NCBI RefSeq assembly: GCF_010015475.1
Contig: NZ_SSNI01000002.1
Location: forward strand, 286,897-350,896
From: Pontibacter pamirensis
GTDB taxonomy: Bacteria; Bacteroidota; Bacteroidia; Cytophagales; Hymenobacteraceae
DNA length: 64,000 nucleotides
Direction of reading: 5' to 3'
Shown: positions 8,961 to 17,245 of the stretch, in pieces
How positions within the stretch are numbered: the stretch's first letter is position 1
Layout of the letters: each line of letters begins with the position of its first letter
The notes under the pieces: generated by a model
Seen by the model: the letters and a program-made list of their open reading frames with translations, nothing else
Told to the model about the DNA's origin: nothing
Databases searched by the model: none
Program-made: the position numbers and the translations under genes

Positions 8961-9434
8961 ATGGCACCAGATAAAACGGAATATGCAGATTTGTTGGCAA
9001 CATGGCCAGCGCCAGTGCAGCTTACACATCCCGGGGGAGAGGTATTTGTAACGATCTCTATTTATCAAAACCATATAGAAGCCCGATGGAGTGGTCATGT
9101 TACGGCAGACAATGTAGTAACAGCCGCTAAAGTTTACCTCTCCCTGTTGCACAAAACGCCTAGAGCAAGGTTATTGAATGATAAAACAGATGCCACAGGC
9201 GACTGGACAGAGGCAAACGACTGGCTCGAGTTCGAATGGCTGCCTAAAGCCATTCAGGCCGGGTTGCATGCTATTGCTTATGTCTACTCTACCAACATGT
9301 TCAGCAGACTATCCTCCCGAGACCTGATACAGCGCATGACACCTATTATCTGGATAAAAGACTTCAACGACCGGGCACTCGCCGAAACATGGCTACTTTC
9401 GCACTACGTTCCTGATGAAGCCATTGAGCCATAA
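8961..9434 (+). CDS. STAS/SpoIIAA-like domain protein
   Basis: 157 residues, cytosolic, no signal peptide. The pattern of an alternating alpha/beta domain (ISIYQNHIEARWSGHVTADN, PRARLLNDKTDATGDWTEA, HAIAYVYSTNMFSRLSSRD, IIWIKDFNDRALAETWL) fits the STAS/SpoIIAA-like proteins common in Hymenobacteraceae, in which an early beta strand is followed by the ARLLNDK strand. Such domains often bind nucleotides or partner proteins; none is evident here. The call is by pattern, not by a diagnostic motif. Confidence 0.6.
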   Translation: MAPDKTEYADLLATWPAPVQLTHPGGEVFVTISIYQNHIEARWSGHVTADNVVTAAKVYLSLLHKTPRARLLNDKTDATGDWTEANDWLEFEWLPKAIQAGLHAIAYVYSTNMFSRLSSRDLIQRMTPIIWIKDFNDRALAETWLLSHYVPDEAIEP

Positions 9435-9562
9435 ACTGACCAGGTACTTTGCATGTGCCCGAAAAACTTTTCTGACAAGGCTACTGCCATTAACAGACAC
9501 ACACAAGGCTTAACAAGTCCAGTCGGTCTTGCGTCTGTTGCCCTGCACCTATCCCTGATTAC

Positions 9563-9769
9563 TTAGTTTAGAGCCACAGCGGCAGGTGCTGCCACTGTAA
9601 TTTCCACTGTATCCAGCAAAACATCCATAACAGGCTGCTCCAACTCAGGAGTGGTGGTGGCTTCTGTGTGATTCAGCACTACTTTGGCTGACTCGTCTAC
9701 TTGCACTGTGTCCTGAACAGCAAGACCAAAACCAAAAAATGAGGCGAAAAGAAGAATTAGGATTTTCAT
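9563..9769 (-). CDS. Small exported protein
   Basis: 68 residues: signal peptide MKILILLFASFFGFGLAVQD, then a short acidic mature part (VDESAKVVLNHTEATTTPE) ending in a hydrophobic VTVAAPAAVALN-like tail. A promoter of Bacteroidota type lies just upstream at 9809-9816, which supports it as a real gene. No family recognised; function unknown. Confidence 0.6.
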   Translation of the reverse strand: MKILILLFASFFGFGLAVQDTVQVDESAKVVLNHTEATTTPELEQPVMDVLLDTVEITVAAPAAVALN

Positions 9770-10159
9770 AGTTGTAAATTTTATAAGTTTAAAATCATTT
9801 TGTTATTGCAAATATAGTATAAGGTACTTTGTTATGCATAGTACTGTTACATACATTACTACTGTACTATACAAACTACCGAATTGTATCCGCGAACCAA
9901 GCTTTAAACAAGACGAATGGTACCTTTATTTTTTCCTGATTTATCTTCGAAACCAGTTATTTCGTGACGAGAGTAAAGAAGGAATAAAGCGGCATCAGAG
10001 AGAAGAAAGAAGGTTACAGCAGTAGCTGCCAGGCTTTTTTAAATCTGTATCCTTCACCTACTGGAGGCCTGGTAGCCAAGCATAGAAAAGCAAAAATCGC
10101 TTACTTTGAATTATAATACTGAAAATGCTTCTAGTTTCCTGTTCCCAGTATAGCCACAA
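9770..10159. other. Intergenic region between divergent genes
   Basis: About 390 bp. It holds the -7 element of the minus-strand gene (9809-9816) and TTACTTTG at about 10100-10108, a one-mismatch -7 element for the plus-strand hydrolase. An open frame at 9834-10025 lacks any family signal and is treated as chance. Confidence 0.45.
9809..9816 (-). promoter_or_regulatory. -7 promoter element for the small exported protein
   Basis: On the minus strand the site reads TATATTTG, matching TAnnTTTG. A start about 7 nt downstream would give a leader of about 35 nt. No good -33 TTG at the expected distance. Confidence 0.45.
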
Positions 10160-10813
10160 ATGAGCACTGTATACCTTATAAGCGGCTTAGGTGCCGATTG
10201 GCGCATGCTCCAGTTCCTGAAACTCCCGGACCACCTGGAGAAGCACTATGTGGATTGGATAGCGCCCGAACATGTAGATGAGGCCCTGCCTGATTATGTA
10301 AGGCGCCTGAAACAGGAAATAACAGACCCTGATCCTATACTCATCGGGCTATCGTATGGCGGTGTAATAGCCATAGAGTTGGCTAAAGTCCTGCAGCCAC
10401 GTAAAACAATCATCATCTCCAGCCTGGATACCCGCCACGGCTTGCCTTGGTATTACCGAGCATTGGGTAAGATGAAGCTGCACCATTGGGTGCCGCTGAA
10501 AGTACTGCAAAGTGCTTTGCCTTTTGCGCCCTGGTTCTTCGGAGCTCACAGCCGCTATAATAAGAAGCTTTTGAAAGAAGTTATTCTGGACATTGATGAA
10601 TTATTTCTGCGCTGGTCGCTAGGGCAGTTGCTGGACTGGCAACAGGAGGAAGTGCTGCCGGGGCTGGTGCACATCCATGGCACTGCTGACCGGGTGCTGC
10701 CGCTCTACGATCGTCCAGGTCTTATTAAGGTGCCTGGAGGCGAACATTTGATGGTGCTGCAACAGCCCGGCGAAATTAGTGCTATCTTGAAAAAAATTTT
10801 AGAGAACGAATGA
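10160..10813 (+). CDS. Alpha/beta hydrolase
   Basis: 217 residues, cytosolic. The fold starts with VYLISGLGADWRM (oxyanion HG-like strand), has the nucleophile elbow GLSYGG with Ser65, and ends with HGTADRVLP (acid Asp, about 178) and GGEHLMVL (catalytic His, about 197), a complete Ser-Asp-His triad. It lacks a large lid domain, so it belongs to the small esterase-like members; substrate unknown. The stop overlaps the next ATG (ATGA), and the third gene follows within 3 nt, so the three form one operon. Confidence 0.85.
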   Translation: MSTVYLISGLGADWRMLQFLKLPDHLEKHYVDWIAPEHVDEALPDYVRRLKQEITDPDPILIGLSYGGVIAIELAKVLQPRKTIIISSLDTRHGLPWYYRALGKMKLHHWVPLKVLQSALPFAPWFFGAHSRYNKKLLKEVILDIDELFLRWSLGQLLDWQQEEVLPGLVHIHGTADRVLPLYDRPGLIKVPGGEHLMVLQQPGEISAILKKILENE

Positions 10814-11061
10814 GCAAGAGCAAATACATCGTGACAACCCCTGACGAGCAGCAGGTGGACCTTACGCAAGCCGTCATCCTGAAAAGCAATAACCTCTACC
10901 CTTTCGGAGAACATAACTACGCCATCTACGAAACGCCGGAAGGTAACTTTGTAAAAGGCCTGAACAGAGGCGAGCGTGAAATTATGCTGACGCATTTCGA
11001 GCGAATGGACGAAGCATCCGCCCGCAACTATAACCACCCTTACTTCCGCGAAGACGAATAG
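10810..11061 (+). CDS. 83-aa conserved-looking hypothetical protein
   Basis: Small soluble protein, no signal peptide or membrane segment. It is well formed, with an N-terminal beta-rich part (KYIVTTPDEQQVDLTQAVIL and AIYETPEGNFVKGLNRGE) and an acidic C-terminus (RNYNHPYFREDE). The overlap with the hydrolase stop and a 3-nt gap to the FAD oxidoreductase show that it is really translated and probably works with one of them. No family recognised. Confidence 0.7.
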   Translation: MSKSKYIVTTPDEQQVDLTQAVILKSNNLYPFGEHNYAIYETPEGNFVKGLNRGEREIMLTHFERMDEASARNYNHPYFREDE

Positions 11062-11064
11062 CCC

Positions 11065-12204
11065 ATGCAACTAAGCTTCTGGGAGAAAGACACCTACTTC
11101 AGTAACATTGATGTGTTAATCGTGGGCAGCGGCATTGTTGGCCTTAACGCGGCCCTGCACCTGAAAAACGCTCAGCCAAAGTTAAAAGTGATGGTGGTGG
11201 AACGGGGCCTTTTGCCGACGGGTGCCAGTTCCAAAAATGCTGGATTTGCCTGCTTCGGCAGCCCCTCAGAGCTTTTAGATGACCTTGCGCATCACCCGGA
11301 GGAGACGGTGTTCAACCTGGTGGAACGCCGCTGGAAAGGACTACAGCGCCTGCGCCAGAACCTGGGCGACACTGCCATTGATTATCACCGTTGGGGCGGC
11401 TATGAGCTGTTCGAGCCACATCAGGCAGACCTATATGAAGCATGTATGGAACGCCTCCCTTACCTAAACAAACAGCTGCTGCCCCTAATTGGCGAACCAG
11501 ATATTTACCGCTCAGCCGATAGCAAAATCAGCACCTTCGGCTTTAAGCAGGTAAGCCACCTGATAGAGAGCACTGCCGAAGGCCAGATAGATACAGGCAA
11601 AATGATTCTGGCCCTGACGCAAAAGGTACAAGCGCTGGGCGTACTAGTGCTGAATGGCCTGGAGGTGCAGGAACTGCAGGACGACGGCACGCACGTAACG
11701 GCCACCACAACACAGGATATCACGATAAAAGCGCGTGCAGCTCTCGTTGCCACCAACGGCTTTGCCCAAAAGCTGCTGCCACAGCTTTCTATCGTTCCGG
11801 CCCGGGCGCAGGTCCTGATTACGAAGCCTATACCCCACCTCAGAATTAAAGGTACTTTCCACTACGACAAAGGCTATTACTATTTCCGCAACATCGGCAA
11901 CCGCGTGTTGTTTGGCGGGGGCCGAAACTTGGACTTCAGGGCGGAAGAAACAATGGAGTTCGGTTTAACAGGGCTGGTACAGCACAAATTAGAAGATTTG
12001 CTGCGTAAGGTCATTCTACCGGATACACCGTTTGAAGTAGAACATCGCTGGAGCGGCATTATGGGCATGGGTGCCGAAAAGACAACTCTCGTACAGCAGG
12101 TATCGGAACGGGTGAGCTGCGCCATCCGCCTCAGTGGCATGGGCATTGCCATAGGTTCCCTGGTTGGAGAAGAGGGCGCAGCACTCGTACTGGAGAAAGT
12201 ATAA
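11065..12204 (+). CDS. FAD-dependent oxidoreductase (DAO family)
   Basis: 379 residues. The N-terminal dinucleotide motif is IDVLIVGSGIVGLNAALHL, followed by the second strand acid in VMVVERG and the SSKNAGFACFG segment typical of amino-acid oxidases/sarcosine-oxidase-like enzymes. C-terminal flavin contact WSGIMGMGAEK and LSGMGIAIGSLVGE. The likely reaction is oxidation of an amine or amino acid with FAD; the substrate cannot be named. It is last in the operon with the hydrolase and the 83-aa protein. Confidence 0.85.
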   Translation: MQLSFWEKDTYFSNIDVLIVGSGIVGLNAALHLKNAQPKLKVMVVERGLLPTGASSKNAGFACFGSPSELLDDLAHHPEETVFNLVERRWKGLQRLRQNLGDTAIDYHRWGGYELFEPHQADLYEACMERLPYLNKQLLPLIGEPDIYRSADSKISTFGFKQVSHLIESTAEGQIDTGKMILALTQKVQALGVLVLNGLEVQELQDDGTHVTATTTQDITIKARAALVATNGFAQKLLPQLSIVPARAQVLITKPIPHLRIKGTFHYDKGYYYFRNIGNRVLFGGGRNLDFRAEETMEFGLTGLVQHKLEDLLRKVILPDTPFEVEHRWSGIMGMGAEKTTLVQQVSERVSCAIRLSGMGIAIGSLVGEEGAALVLEKV

Positions 12205-12289
12205 ATTTTAGCATTTTTTCCCTCACATGTTTATGAAAACTGTGTAGAAATATTATATTGTAGCGTTGGCCAGCCAAAATTACCATAAT

Positions 12290-12931
12290 ATGCCACAGCG
12301 CTATTTTTACCTTGACGATGAAAAGCAGCAGTGCCTGACAGCCAGTTGGAAGCACAACTGGCAGCATTTTACGCTCCGCCTTCAGAATCAGGAAATTAGC
12401 TCTTTCACTATGAAGGAAGAGCTGGCAGAAGGGCAGGTATATGTAATGCCGGATGGTCGTTTGTTGTCTGTGCGCTTGAACCGCCGGAAAGAGCCGGACC
12501 TGGTTCTGTCTCTTGATGGGATGCCCATGCATGGCTGTGATACGGACCTGCGCAGGCAGGTAAAAAACAATTATCAACTGGCCTTCTTCTTAGGCATCCT
12601 GAACATAATTGGAGGGCTGCTTGCTGAGTCCGTCCAGTCAGAGTTATTGCTGCACCTGGGCTTTGGTTTCGAAACGGCTATTGTGGGTATGGCATATTTG
12701 TCGCTTTCGTGGGGAATTAAACACCTATCGCTTTTCGCTGTCTACGCCATGATTGCGCTTCTCGCTTTCGACATTGTGTTCCTGTGCATCTTAACAGTTC
12801 TTGAAAATGGCACCGGCAGCTACCCTGCATCCGGTCTGCTGCTGAACTCGGTCTTTATCTATGCCTTTGTGAAGGGTGCGGGAGCTATAAAGAAGCTGAA
12901 GACAAAAGTAGCAGCCACTATAACTGCTTAA
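12290..12931 (+). CDS. Hypothetical multi-pass membrane protein
   Basis: 213 residues from the ATG at 12290 (an in-frame TTG at 12266 is less likely). The first ~95 residues are soluble and beta-rich (RYFYLDDEKQQCLTASWKH, IYVMPDGRLLSVRLNRRKE); four hydrophobic segments follow (AFFLGILNIIGGLLAE, TAIVGMAYLSLSWGI, FAVYAMIALLAFDIVFLCIL, LLLNSVFIYAFVKGA). No family recognised. It ends at a bidirectional terminator shared with the convergent gene. Confidence 0.7.
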   Translation: MPQRYFYLDDEKQQCLTASWKHNWQHFTLRLQNQEISSFTMKEELAEGQVYVMPDGRLLSVRLNRRKEPDLVLSLDGMPMHGCDTDLRRQVKNNYQLAFFLGILNIIGGLLAESVQSELLLHLGFGFETAIVGMAYLSLSWGIKHLSLFAVYAMIALLAFDIVFLCILTVLENGTGSYPASGLLLNSVFIYAFVKGAGAIKKLKTKVAATITA

Positions 12932-12948
12932 CAAAAGTGCGTTAAAGA

Positions 12949-12983
12949 TAAGAGGCAAGCCGGATAAATCAGCTTGCCTCTTA
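12949..12983. terminator. Bidirectional terminator
   Basis: Perfect 12-bp stem TAAGAGGCAAGC (12949-12960) with GCTTGCCTCTTA (12972-12983), between convergent genes. The T-run on the plus side is short. Confidence 0.75.
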
Positions 12984-13003
12984 CTTTGTTTCGGTCTTTT
13001 TGC

Positions 13004-13213
13004 TTATGCGGTTGCCCATTCACGTTTGGGTTGGTAAAACATTGGTGCCATACGTTTGACTGCCTCTTTCTCTGCCTGATAAAATTCCAGATACTCTTCC
13101 TCTTCCATTTCTTCCCGGAGAGCTATATGAAAAAGAGCCATTTCAGGAAATAACTGATACTGTTCCATCCGCTCTTCGGGGTTGTTTCTGTTAAAGTCAT
13201 AAAAGCTTTTCAT
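13004..13213 (-). CDS. 69-aa acidic hypothetical protein
   Basis: Small soluble protein, MKSFYDFNRNNPEERMEQYQ then a run rich in E and Y (EMEEEEYLEFYQAEKEAV) and KRMAPMFYQPKREWATA at the end. No signal peptide, no recognised family; the amino-acid make-up is that of a short helical, charged protein. The start has an AT-rich leader, and the gene ends facing a bidirectional terminator. Confidence 0.6.
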   Translation of the reverse strand: MKSFYDFNRNNPEERMEQYQLFPEMALFHIALREEMEEEEYLEFYQAEKEAVKRMAPMFYQPKREWATA

Positions 13214-13342
13214 GGTTGCACTTAATTTTTTTAAAAATTTGATTTACATATTATTGCCAGATTAACATACTCTTAAAGAATTATTAAGTTGTTAACAACT
13301 TGGCATTCAACACCATCAGTTAAGTATCAGCAGCAACTTCAC

Positions 13343-13382
13343 TAAAAAATAAACCAGCTACACCAAATTGGTATAGCTGGTT
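13343..13382 (-). terminator. Terminator downstream of the M49-like peptidase
   Basis: On the minus strand, AACCAGCTATACC pairs with GGTGTAGCTGGTT (one G-U pair) around a 5-nt loop, followed by TTTATTTTTT. It lies about 100 nt past the peptidase stop. Confidence 0.8.
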
Positions 13383-13479
13383 AGCTAATATTCAGCAATT
13401 ATATATTTTTCTTTTGTATTTACGGCAACCTTATTGAGCTACTAAAACAGTTATTTTAATATTAAGAGATAATTTATAA

Positions 13480-15138
13480 CTAATTAAGACTCAATACTTT
13501 TGCACCCTGCTCAAAGACAATATCCACTGGTATGTTCGCTTTAGCCAAACGGTCTAAATCAGCTTGTAATTTAGAACTTACCTGACCTTGTTTATCCAGA
13601 AGCTCACCTACGCCTGCGTAATCTCCAGTGCCCTGCAGTATCAGAATTTTTTCAGACAGCTTGTTCATAGCCTCCCGCATTTTTACATAATTTACCCGGT
13701 ACTTGCCTGTTTGCTCGTCACGCTCAAAAGCGCCATTCTCCTGAAAAAAGTTGAAGCGCACCATATTCGCCTTACCATGAGCACTGGCCGCGCCAAAACG
13801 AACAGAACGGAAAATTCCAGCCAGAAAGGTGGTATAGTAATCTTCCAGGCTGCCTTCTACTTCGCCTTTCTCGTGTAGCTGCGTTATCATGTACAGGCCA
13901 AGTATATCAGCTTTGCCTTCTTCCAGTGCGGAGGCATGTTCTTTCAGCGCCTCACGCACAGTTCCCTTGTTATTTATAGTGTTCTTGATACCCAGTCCGT
14001 GCGCCACCTCGTGGAACATAGTATTGGCAAAGAACGCATCAAAAGTAACGTGCTGCTGCTGGTCTTCCACAATCAGCTCGTCCGTAATAGGCTCCATGAT
14101 CTTATCGAACTTTGCGCGCATGGCGTTTTTCAGTTGCAGGCGGCGGGTACCCTTCTGGAGTTGCACCTCCTCATCGTTCGGCAGGTTGATGGCGATGGTC
14201 TTACTGCCCGCATTGCTGTCGCCGGCATAGTACACTACATCGTAGGCATTCAGGTCAGAGTCGGTGCCGGGTGTTTCCTGCTTAAACCTGGGCTCTACCG
14301 GTAGGCCGCGCTGTAGTTCAGGCAGGAAAGCGGCATATTTTTCAAGGCGCTCACTCCACTCCATGTCCTTCACCAGCACATAAGCCTCGTGTGCGGCTTT
14401 GTAGCCGAAAAGCTTGTCTTCGTACGTCTCGATTGGTCCAATCACCACATCAATCCGGTTGTTTTTCATGTCCATCCAGGCTAGGTCGCTTGGCTGATAG
14501 TTATCCGTCAGGAGTGCCTCAGCGCGCAGGTTCAGATACTTCTTTAGCCCAGGTTCCTCTGCCAGAGCAGCAGCCTGCTTTAACAGGTCCGATGCGCGCT
14601 CCACCTCTTCCTTAAACTGCACATGGTAAGGCACCGTCATCAGGTTCCCATTCGCATCGCGGCGCAGGAGCGTATACTGGCTATCTTTATCCGGCAGGTT
14701 TGCCTGCTCAAACTCCTCCTTCGTCATGTCCTGAGGGTAAAAGTTGGCTCCCTCGGGCTTTGGCCCTACTCCAGCTATAAAGGGCTCATTATTGTTCAGG
14801 CGGTCCCAGGGGCCATAGTTTATTCTTACAAACTGCTTCGCGTTTTCATTGTCCAGGGCAGCAAGAAGAGAGTCCTGCTTCCCGTAGGCTTCGTACCAGA
14901 ACAGCTTGTTCATGATATCAGATGCTTGTATCAGCAACGGAATCATCTGCTTTTCCTGCGCACTCAGGTGGCCAAGGTCAGCGGTCAGGCGCACGCTCGT
15001 ATACATGTCCAATTTCTGCTGCAGGTTATCGTCGGTCTGCACTGCTTCTGTGGTTTCTTCTGATTCGGTGGTTGTGCTGGTGCAACCAAAGGTGGCTGCC
15101 GCCATAGCCGAAGCAAAAAGTATATGCTGTGGTTTCAT
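13480..15138 (-). CDS. M49-like dipeptidyl-peptidase III family lipoprotein, HEXXH form
   Basis: 552 residues. Lipoprotein signal: MKPQHILFASAMAAATFGC with lipidated cysteine at 19, then a low-complexity TSTTTESEETTEA linker. The catalytic motif is HEVAH (H376, E377, H380), with the second motif LEEGKADILGLY (E406/E407) as zinc ligand, matching the HEXXXH/EECRAE pair of DPP III, but with the five-residue HEXXH form known from some bacterial M49 members such as that of Caldithrix abyssi. Expected role: removal of dipeptides from short peptides in the cell envelope. A Nudix-linked plant form shares this ancestry, but no Nudix domain is present here. Confidence 0.82.
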   Translation of the reverse strand: MKPQHILFASAMAAATFGCTSTTTESEETTEAVQTDDNLQQKLDMYTSVRLTADLGHLSAQEKQMIPLLIQASDIMNKLFWYEAYGKQDSLLAALDNENAKQFVRINYGPWDRLNNNEPFIAGVGPKPEGANFYPQDMTKEEFEQANLPDKDSQYTLLRRDANGNLMTVPYHVQFKEEVERASDLLKQAAALAEEPGLKKYLNLRAEALLTDNYQPSDLAWMDMKNNRIDVVIGPIETYEDKLFGYKAAHEAYVLVKDMEWSERLEKYAAFLPELQRGLPVEPRFKQETPGTDSDLNAYDVVYYAGDSNAGSKTIAINLPNDEEVQLQKGTRRLQLKNAMRAKFDKIMEPITDELIVEDQQQHVTFDAFFANTMFHEVAHGLGIKNTINNKGTVREALKEHASALEEGKADILGLYMITQLHEKGEVEGSLEDYYTTFLAGIFRSVRFGAASAHGKANMVRFNFFQENGAFERDEQTGKYRVNYVKMREAMNKLSEKILILQGTGDYAGVGELLDKQGQVSSKLQADLDRLAKANIPVDIVFEQGAKVLSLN

Positions 15139-15246
15139 GTAATATTTTTAGGGTTGTTTCAGCGATGAAGATAGTAAAAATTGAGGTGGTGGCAAACCTG
15201 CGGGTGGCACTGAGGCAGGGGCAAAAAAAAGAGACATCAAACCTGC

Positions 15247-15289
15247 TCAAAACGAGGAAAGGGAAAAACCGTAGCCTTTCCCTTTCCTC
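15247..15289 (-). terminator. Terminator after the deoxynucleoside kinase gene
   Basis: 13-bp perfect stem GAGGAAAGGGAAA (15254-15266) with TTTCCCTTTCCTC (15277-15289), followed on the minus strand by GTTTTGAG. Confidence 0.75.
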
Positions 15290-15321
15290 AATGCTAATAT
15301 CAGCCTTAGCGCTATAACGGC

Positions 15322-15936
15322 TTAAAACAAACCAAAAAGTTCGCGCTGTATCTTCTCAATAATAGAGCCTAGATCTTCAGGATTAGCCACAAAGTCCATG
15401 TTATTCACATCAATTACCAACTGCTTCCCCTGGTCGTAACTGCTCATCCAGTTATTATAATGTTCGTTCAGGTTGCGGAGGTAGTTAATGCTGATGCTGC
15501 TCTCGTATTCGCGGTTCCGCTTCTCTATCTGTCCGATTAGTTTGGGCAGATCGGCTTTCAGGTAAATCATCAGATCCGGGGCTTTCACCATGCTGATCAT
15601 GGACTGGAACAGCGAAAAGTAGTTCTCATAGTCGCGGGTGCTCATCAGGCCCGACTGGTGCAGGTTTTTGGCAAAGATAAAGGCATCCTCATAGATTGTA
15701 CGATCCTGAATCACATCGTTGGTCTTTGCCTGTATCTGCTGCACCTGGTTGAAGCGGCTGTTCAGGAAGTACACCTGCAGGTGAAAAGCCCAGCGCTCCA
15801 TGTCTTCATAAAAGTCCTTCAGGTAGGGGTTGTTTTCCACAGCCTCGAGGTATAGATCCCATTTAAAGTGCTGGGATAGTTTCGTTGCCAGGGTGGTTTT
15901 GCCAGCGCCAATGTTGCCGACGATTGCAATATGCAT
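15322..15936 (-). CDS. Deoxynucleoside kinase
   Basis: 204 residues, cytosolic. P-loop GNIGAGKTT (residues 7-15), the substrate-site QDRTIYED segment (the DRS-type motif) and the lid KRNREYE, which are the landmarks of the deoxyadenosine/deoxyguanosine kinase family. It phosphorylates deoxynucleosides for salvage; base preference cannot be read from sequence. Length is normal for the bacterial family. A -7 promoter element lies 33 nt upstream of the start (15969-15976). Confidence 0.93.
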   Translation of the reverse strand: MHIAIVGNIGAGKTTLATKLSQHFKWDLYLEAVENNPYLKDFYEDMERWAFHLQVYFLNSRFNQVQQIQAKTNDVIQDRTIYEDAFIFAKNLHQSGLMSTRDYENYFSLFQSMISMVKAPDLMIYLKADLPKLIGQIEKRNREYESSISINYLRNLNEHYNNWMSSYDQGKQLVIDVNNMDFVANPEDLGSIIEKIQRELFGLF

Positions 15937-15968
15937 GGTAATCTGTGGTTATAGTAAAAATCGGGAAG

Positions 15969-15976
15969 CAAAAGTA
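15969..15976 (-). promoter_or_regulatory. -7 promoter element for the deoxynucleoside kinase
   Basis: Minus-strand TACTTTTG matches TAnnTTTG; a start near 15962 gives a leader of about 26 nt. No clear -33 element at the usual distance. Confidence 0.45.
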
Positions 15977-16120
15977 CGGCTTTTTTGACAGACGAAGCCG
16001 GCCCGCTTCAGACAAGTTCCCCACGAGGTTATCAACATTCCCGCCCTGAGCAGCTCCTGCTTCTTAACCCCATGGTCCAAGGGCCGTACATCTAAAGGTA
16101 ATAACCTAAATCTGAAAGCT

Positions 16121-16297
16121 ATGACAAAAGGACATAACCAGGACGCAAACAAGCAGACCGATCCAAAACCAAAGAATCCGGACAACATAAAAGAAAACCG
16201 CCACCTGACGGACAAGAAACAAAATAAGGACCCGGACCAGGGGCGCAACTCCGGTGAAGATCAGTCTGGCGGCACCAAAGGCCAGAATGCTATTTAA
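16121..16297 (+). CDS. 58-aa disordered hydrophilic protein
   Basis: ATG at 16121 to TAA at 16295-16297. The product is almost wholly charged or polar (K, D, N, Q, G and P; no aromatic residue and no long hydrophobic run), starting MTKGHNQDANKQTDPKPKNP and ending GTKGQNAI, so it should be unfolded on its own. A 23-bp perfect terminator 14 nt past the stop supports a real transcript. Such small hydrophilic proteins often act in stress; that is inference. Confidence 0.6.
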   Translation: MTKGHNQDANKQTDPKPKNPDNIKENRHLTDKKQNKDPDQGRNSGEDQSGGTKGQNAI

Positions 16298-16310
16298 TTA
16301 CAGACCACTA

Positions 16311-16363
16311 AAACAAAGGGAACGCCTGGCAGCTATACATGCTGCCAGGCGTTCCCTTTGTTT
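16311..16363. terminator. Strong bidirectional terminator
   Basis: Perfect 23-bp stem from 16311-16333 with 16341-16363 (loop TATACAT), with A-run on one side and T-run on the other. It serves the 58-aa gene on the plus strand and the secreted coiled-coil gene on the minus strand. Confidence 0.93.
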
Positions 16364-16378
16364 GGACTAAAGTTAAGC

Positions 16379-17008
16379 TTAGCGGTTACTTTCGATCATG
16401 TGTTCGTAAGCGTCTTTGGCTTCACGGCTTCTTTTGAGGGAGGCAAATTCTACCTGCAAAGCGGCAATCTTGATTTTATCACCGCTGCTGAGTTGATTCA
16501 GCACTTCTGCCTTTCGGCTGTTTAGCTCCCCAAGCACAAACTCAGCATACTCCCAGTCGCGAAGGCTCCAGTTGCGGCGCTGCTCACGCGTTCTTTCCAA
16601 CAGCCTGGCATAGACATCGCGCATTTTAGCGGGTTTAATCCTGTCAATATTAGTAGTACCGGTTAGTTCCCGTTCCCATCGCTCCAACTCCTTTCCTTCA
16701 AGGTCCACAGCAGTGCTTTCGTTGCGTTCCTCCCAGCTTTTGTAGCGTTGCTTTATGTCGTTATACTCTTCTCTGGATTCCTCAGACAGGCTTTGAGTGT
16801 TTCGGTTGAGGCTTGAGGTCAGGCTCTTAAACTCCTCCTTCACACTTGGCCACTCTTTCCTGATTGTGCTGTCCGCCTGGCTTGATCTGCGTTGCATCCA
16901 GGCGCGCAGCTCAGTTAGGTCCTGCTCCACCTCCGACTGTGCCTGCGCAGCTCCCAGTGTTGCAGTTGCGAATAAAAGCGTCAGCATCCACTTCATGACA
17001 TTTTTCAT
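16379..17008 (-). CDS. Secreted helical protein
   Basis: 209 residues. Signal peptide MKWMLTLLFATATLGAAQAQ, then a highly charged helical chain (LTELRAWMQRRSSQADSTIR, EEYNDIKQRYKSWEERN, LLERTREQRRNWSLRDWEY), consistent with a small periplasmic helical bundle or coiled coil. No catalytic motif. A complete Bacteroidota promoter sits about 55 nt upstream of the start. Family not identified with confidence. Confidence 0.7.
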   Translation of the reverse strand: MKNVMKWMLTLLFATATLGAAQAQSEVEQDLTELRAWMQRRSSQADSTIRKEWPSVKEEFKSLTSSLNRNTQSLSEESREEYNDIKQRYKSWEERNESTAVDLEGKELERWERELTGTTNIDRIKPAKMRDVYARLLERTREQRRNWSLRDWEYAEFVLGELNSRKAEVLNQLSSGDKIKIAALQVEFASLKRSREAKDAYEHMIESNR

Positions 17009-17064
17009 AGGTAGTTCTTATTTAACTTAAACTATAACAGCTTATCACCGTAAAAATTATGCCA

Positions 17065-17098
17065 CAAATATACAAAGCATATATCCCCTACACACAAA
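17065..17098 (-). promoter_or_regulatory. Complete Bacteroidota-type promoter
   Basis: Minus-strand TTTG (17098-17095), a 22-nt spacer, then TATATTTG (17072-17065), matching the TTTG/TAnnTTTG consensus. It would start transcription near 17058, about 50 nt upstream of the secreted helical protein. Confidence 0.6.
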
Positions 17099-17245
17099 TC
17101 TTGCGGCATCAGACAAAACTTTACTCAAACTTAAAACAGACAGAACGGTTATTGTACTATCTTTTGGAAGTAAACTTCGTTTATTATCCACAAGCGGTGA
17201 ATAGTATACACCCTTAGCTCGCCGCTACGACAGATCATATGAACC

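Noticed and set aside
9834..10025. 63-aa open frame before the hydrolase
   Set aside because: No family or composition signal; overlaps promoter sequence.
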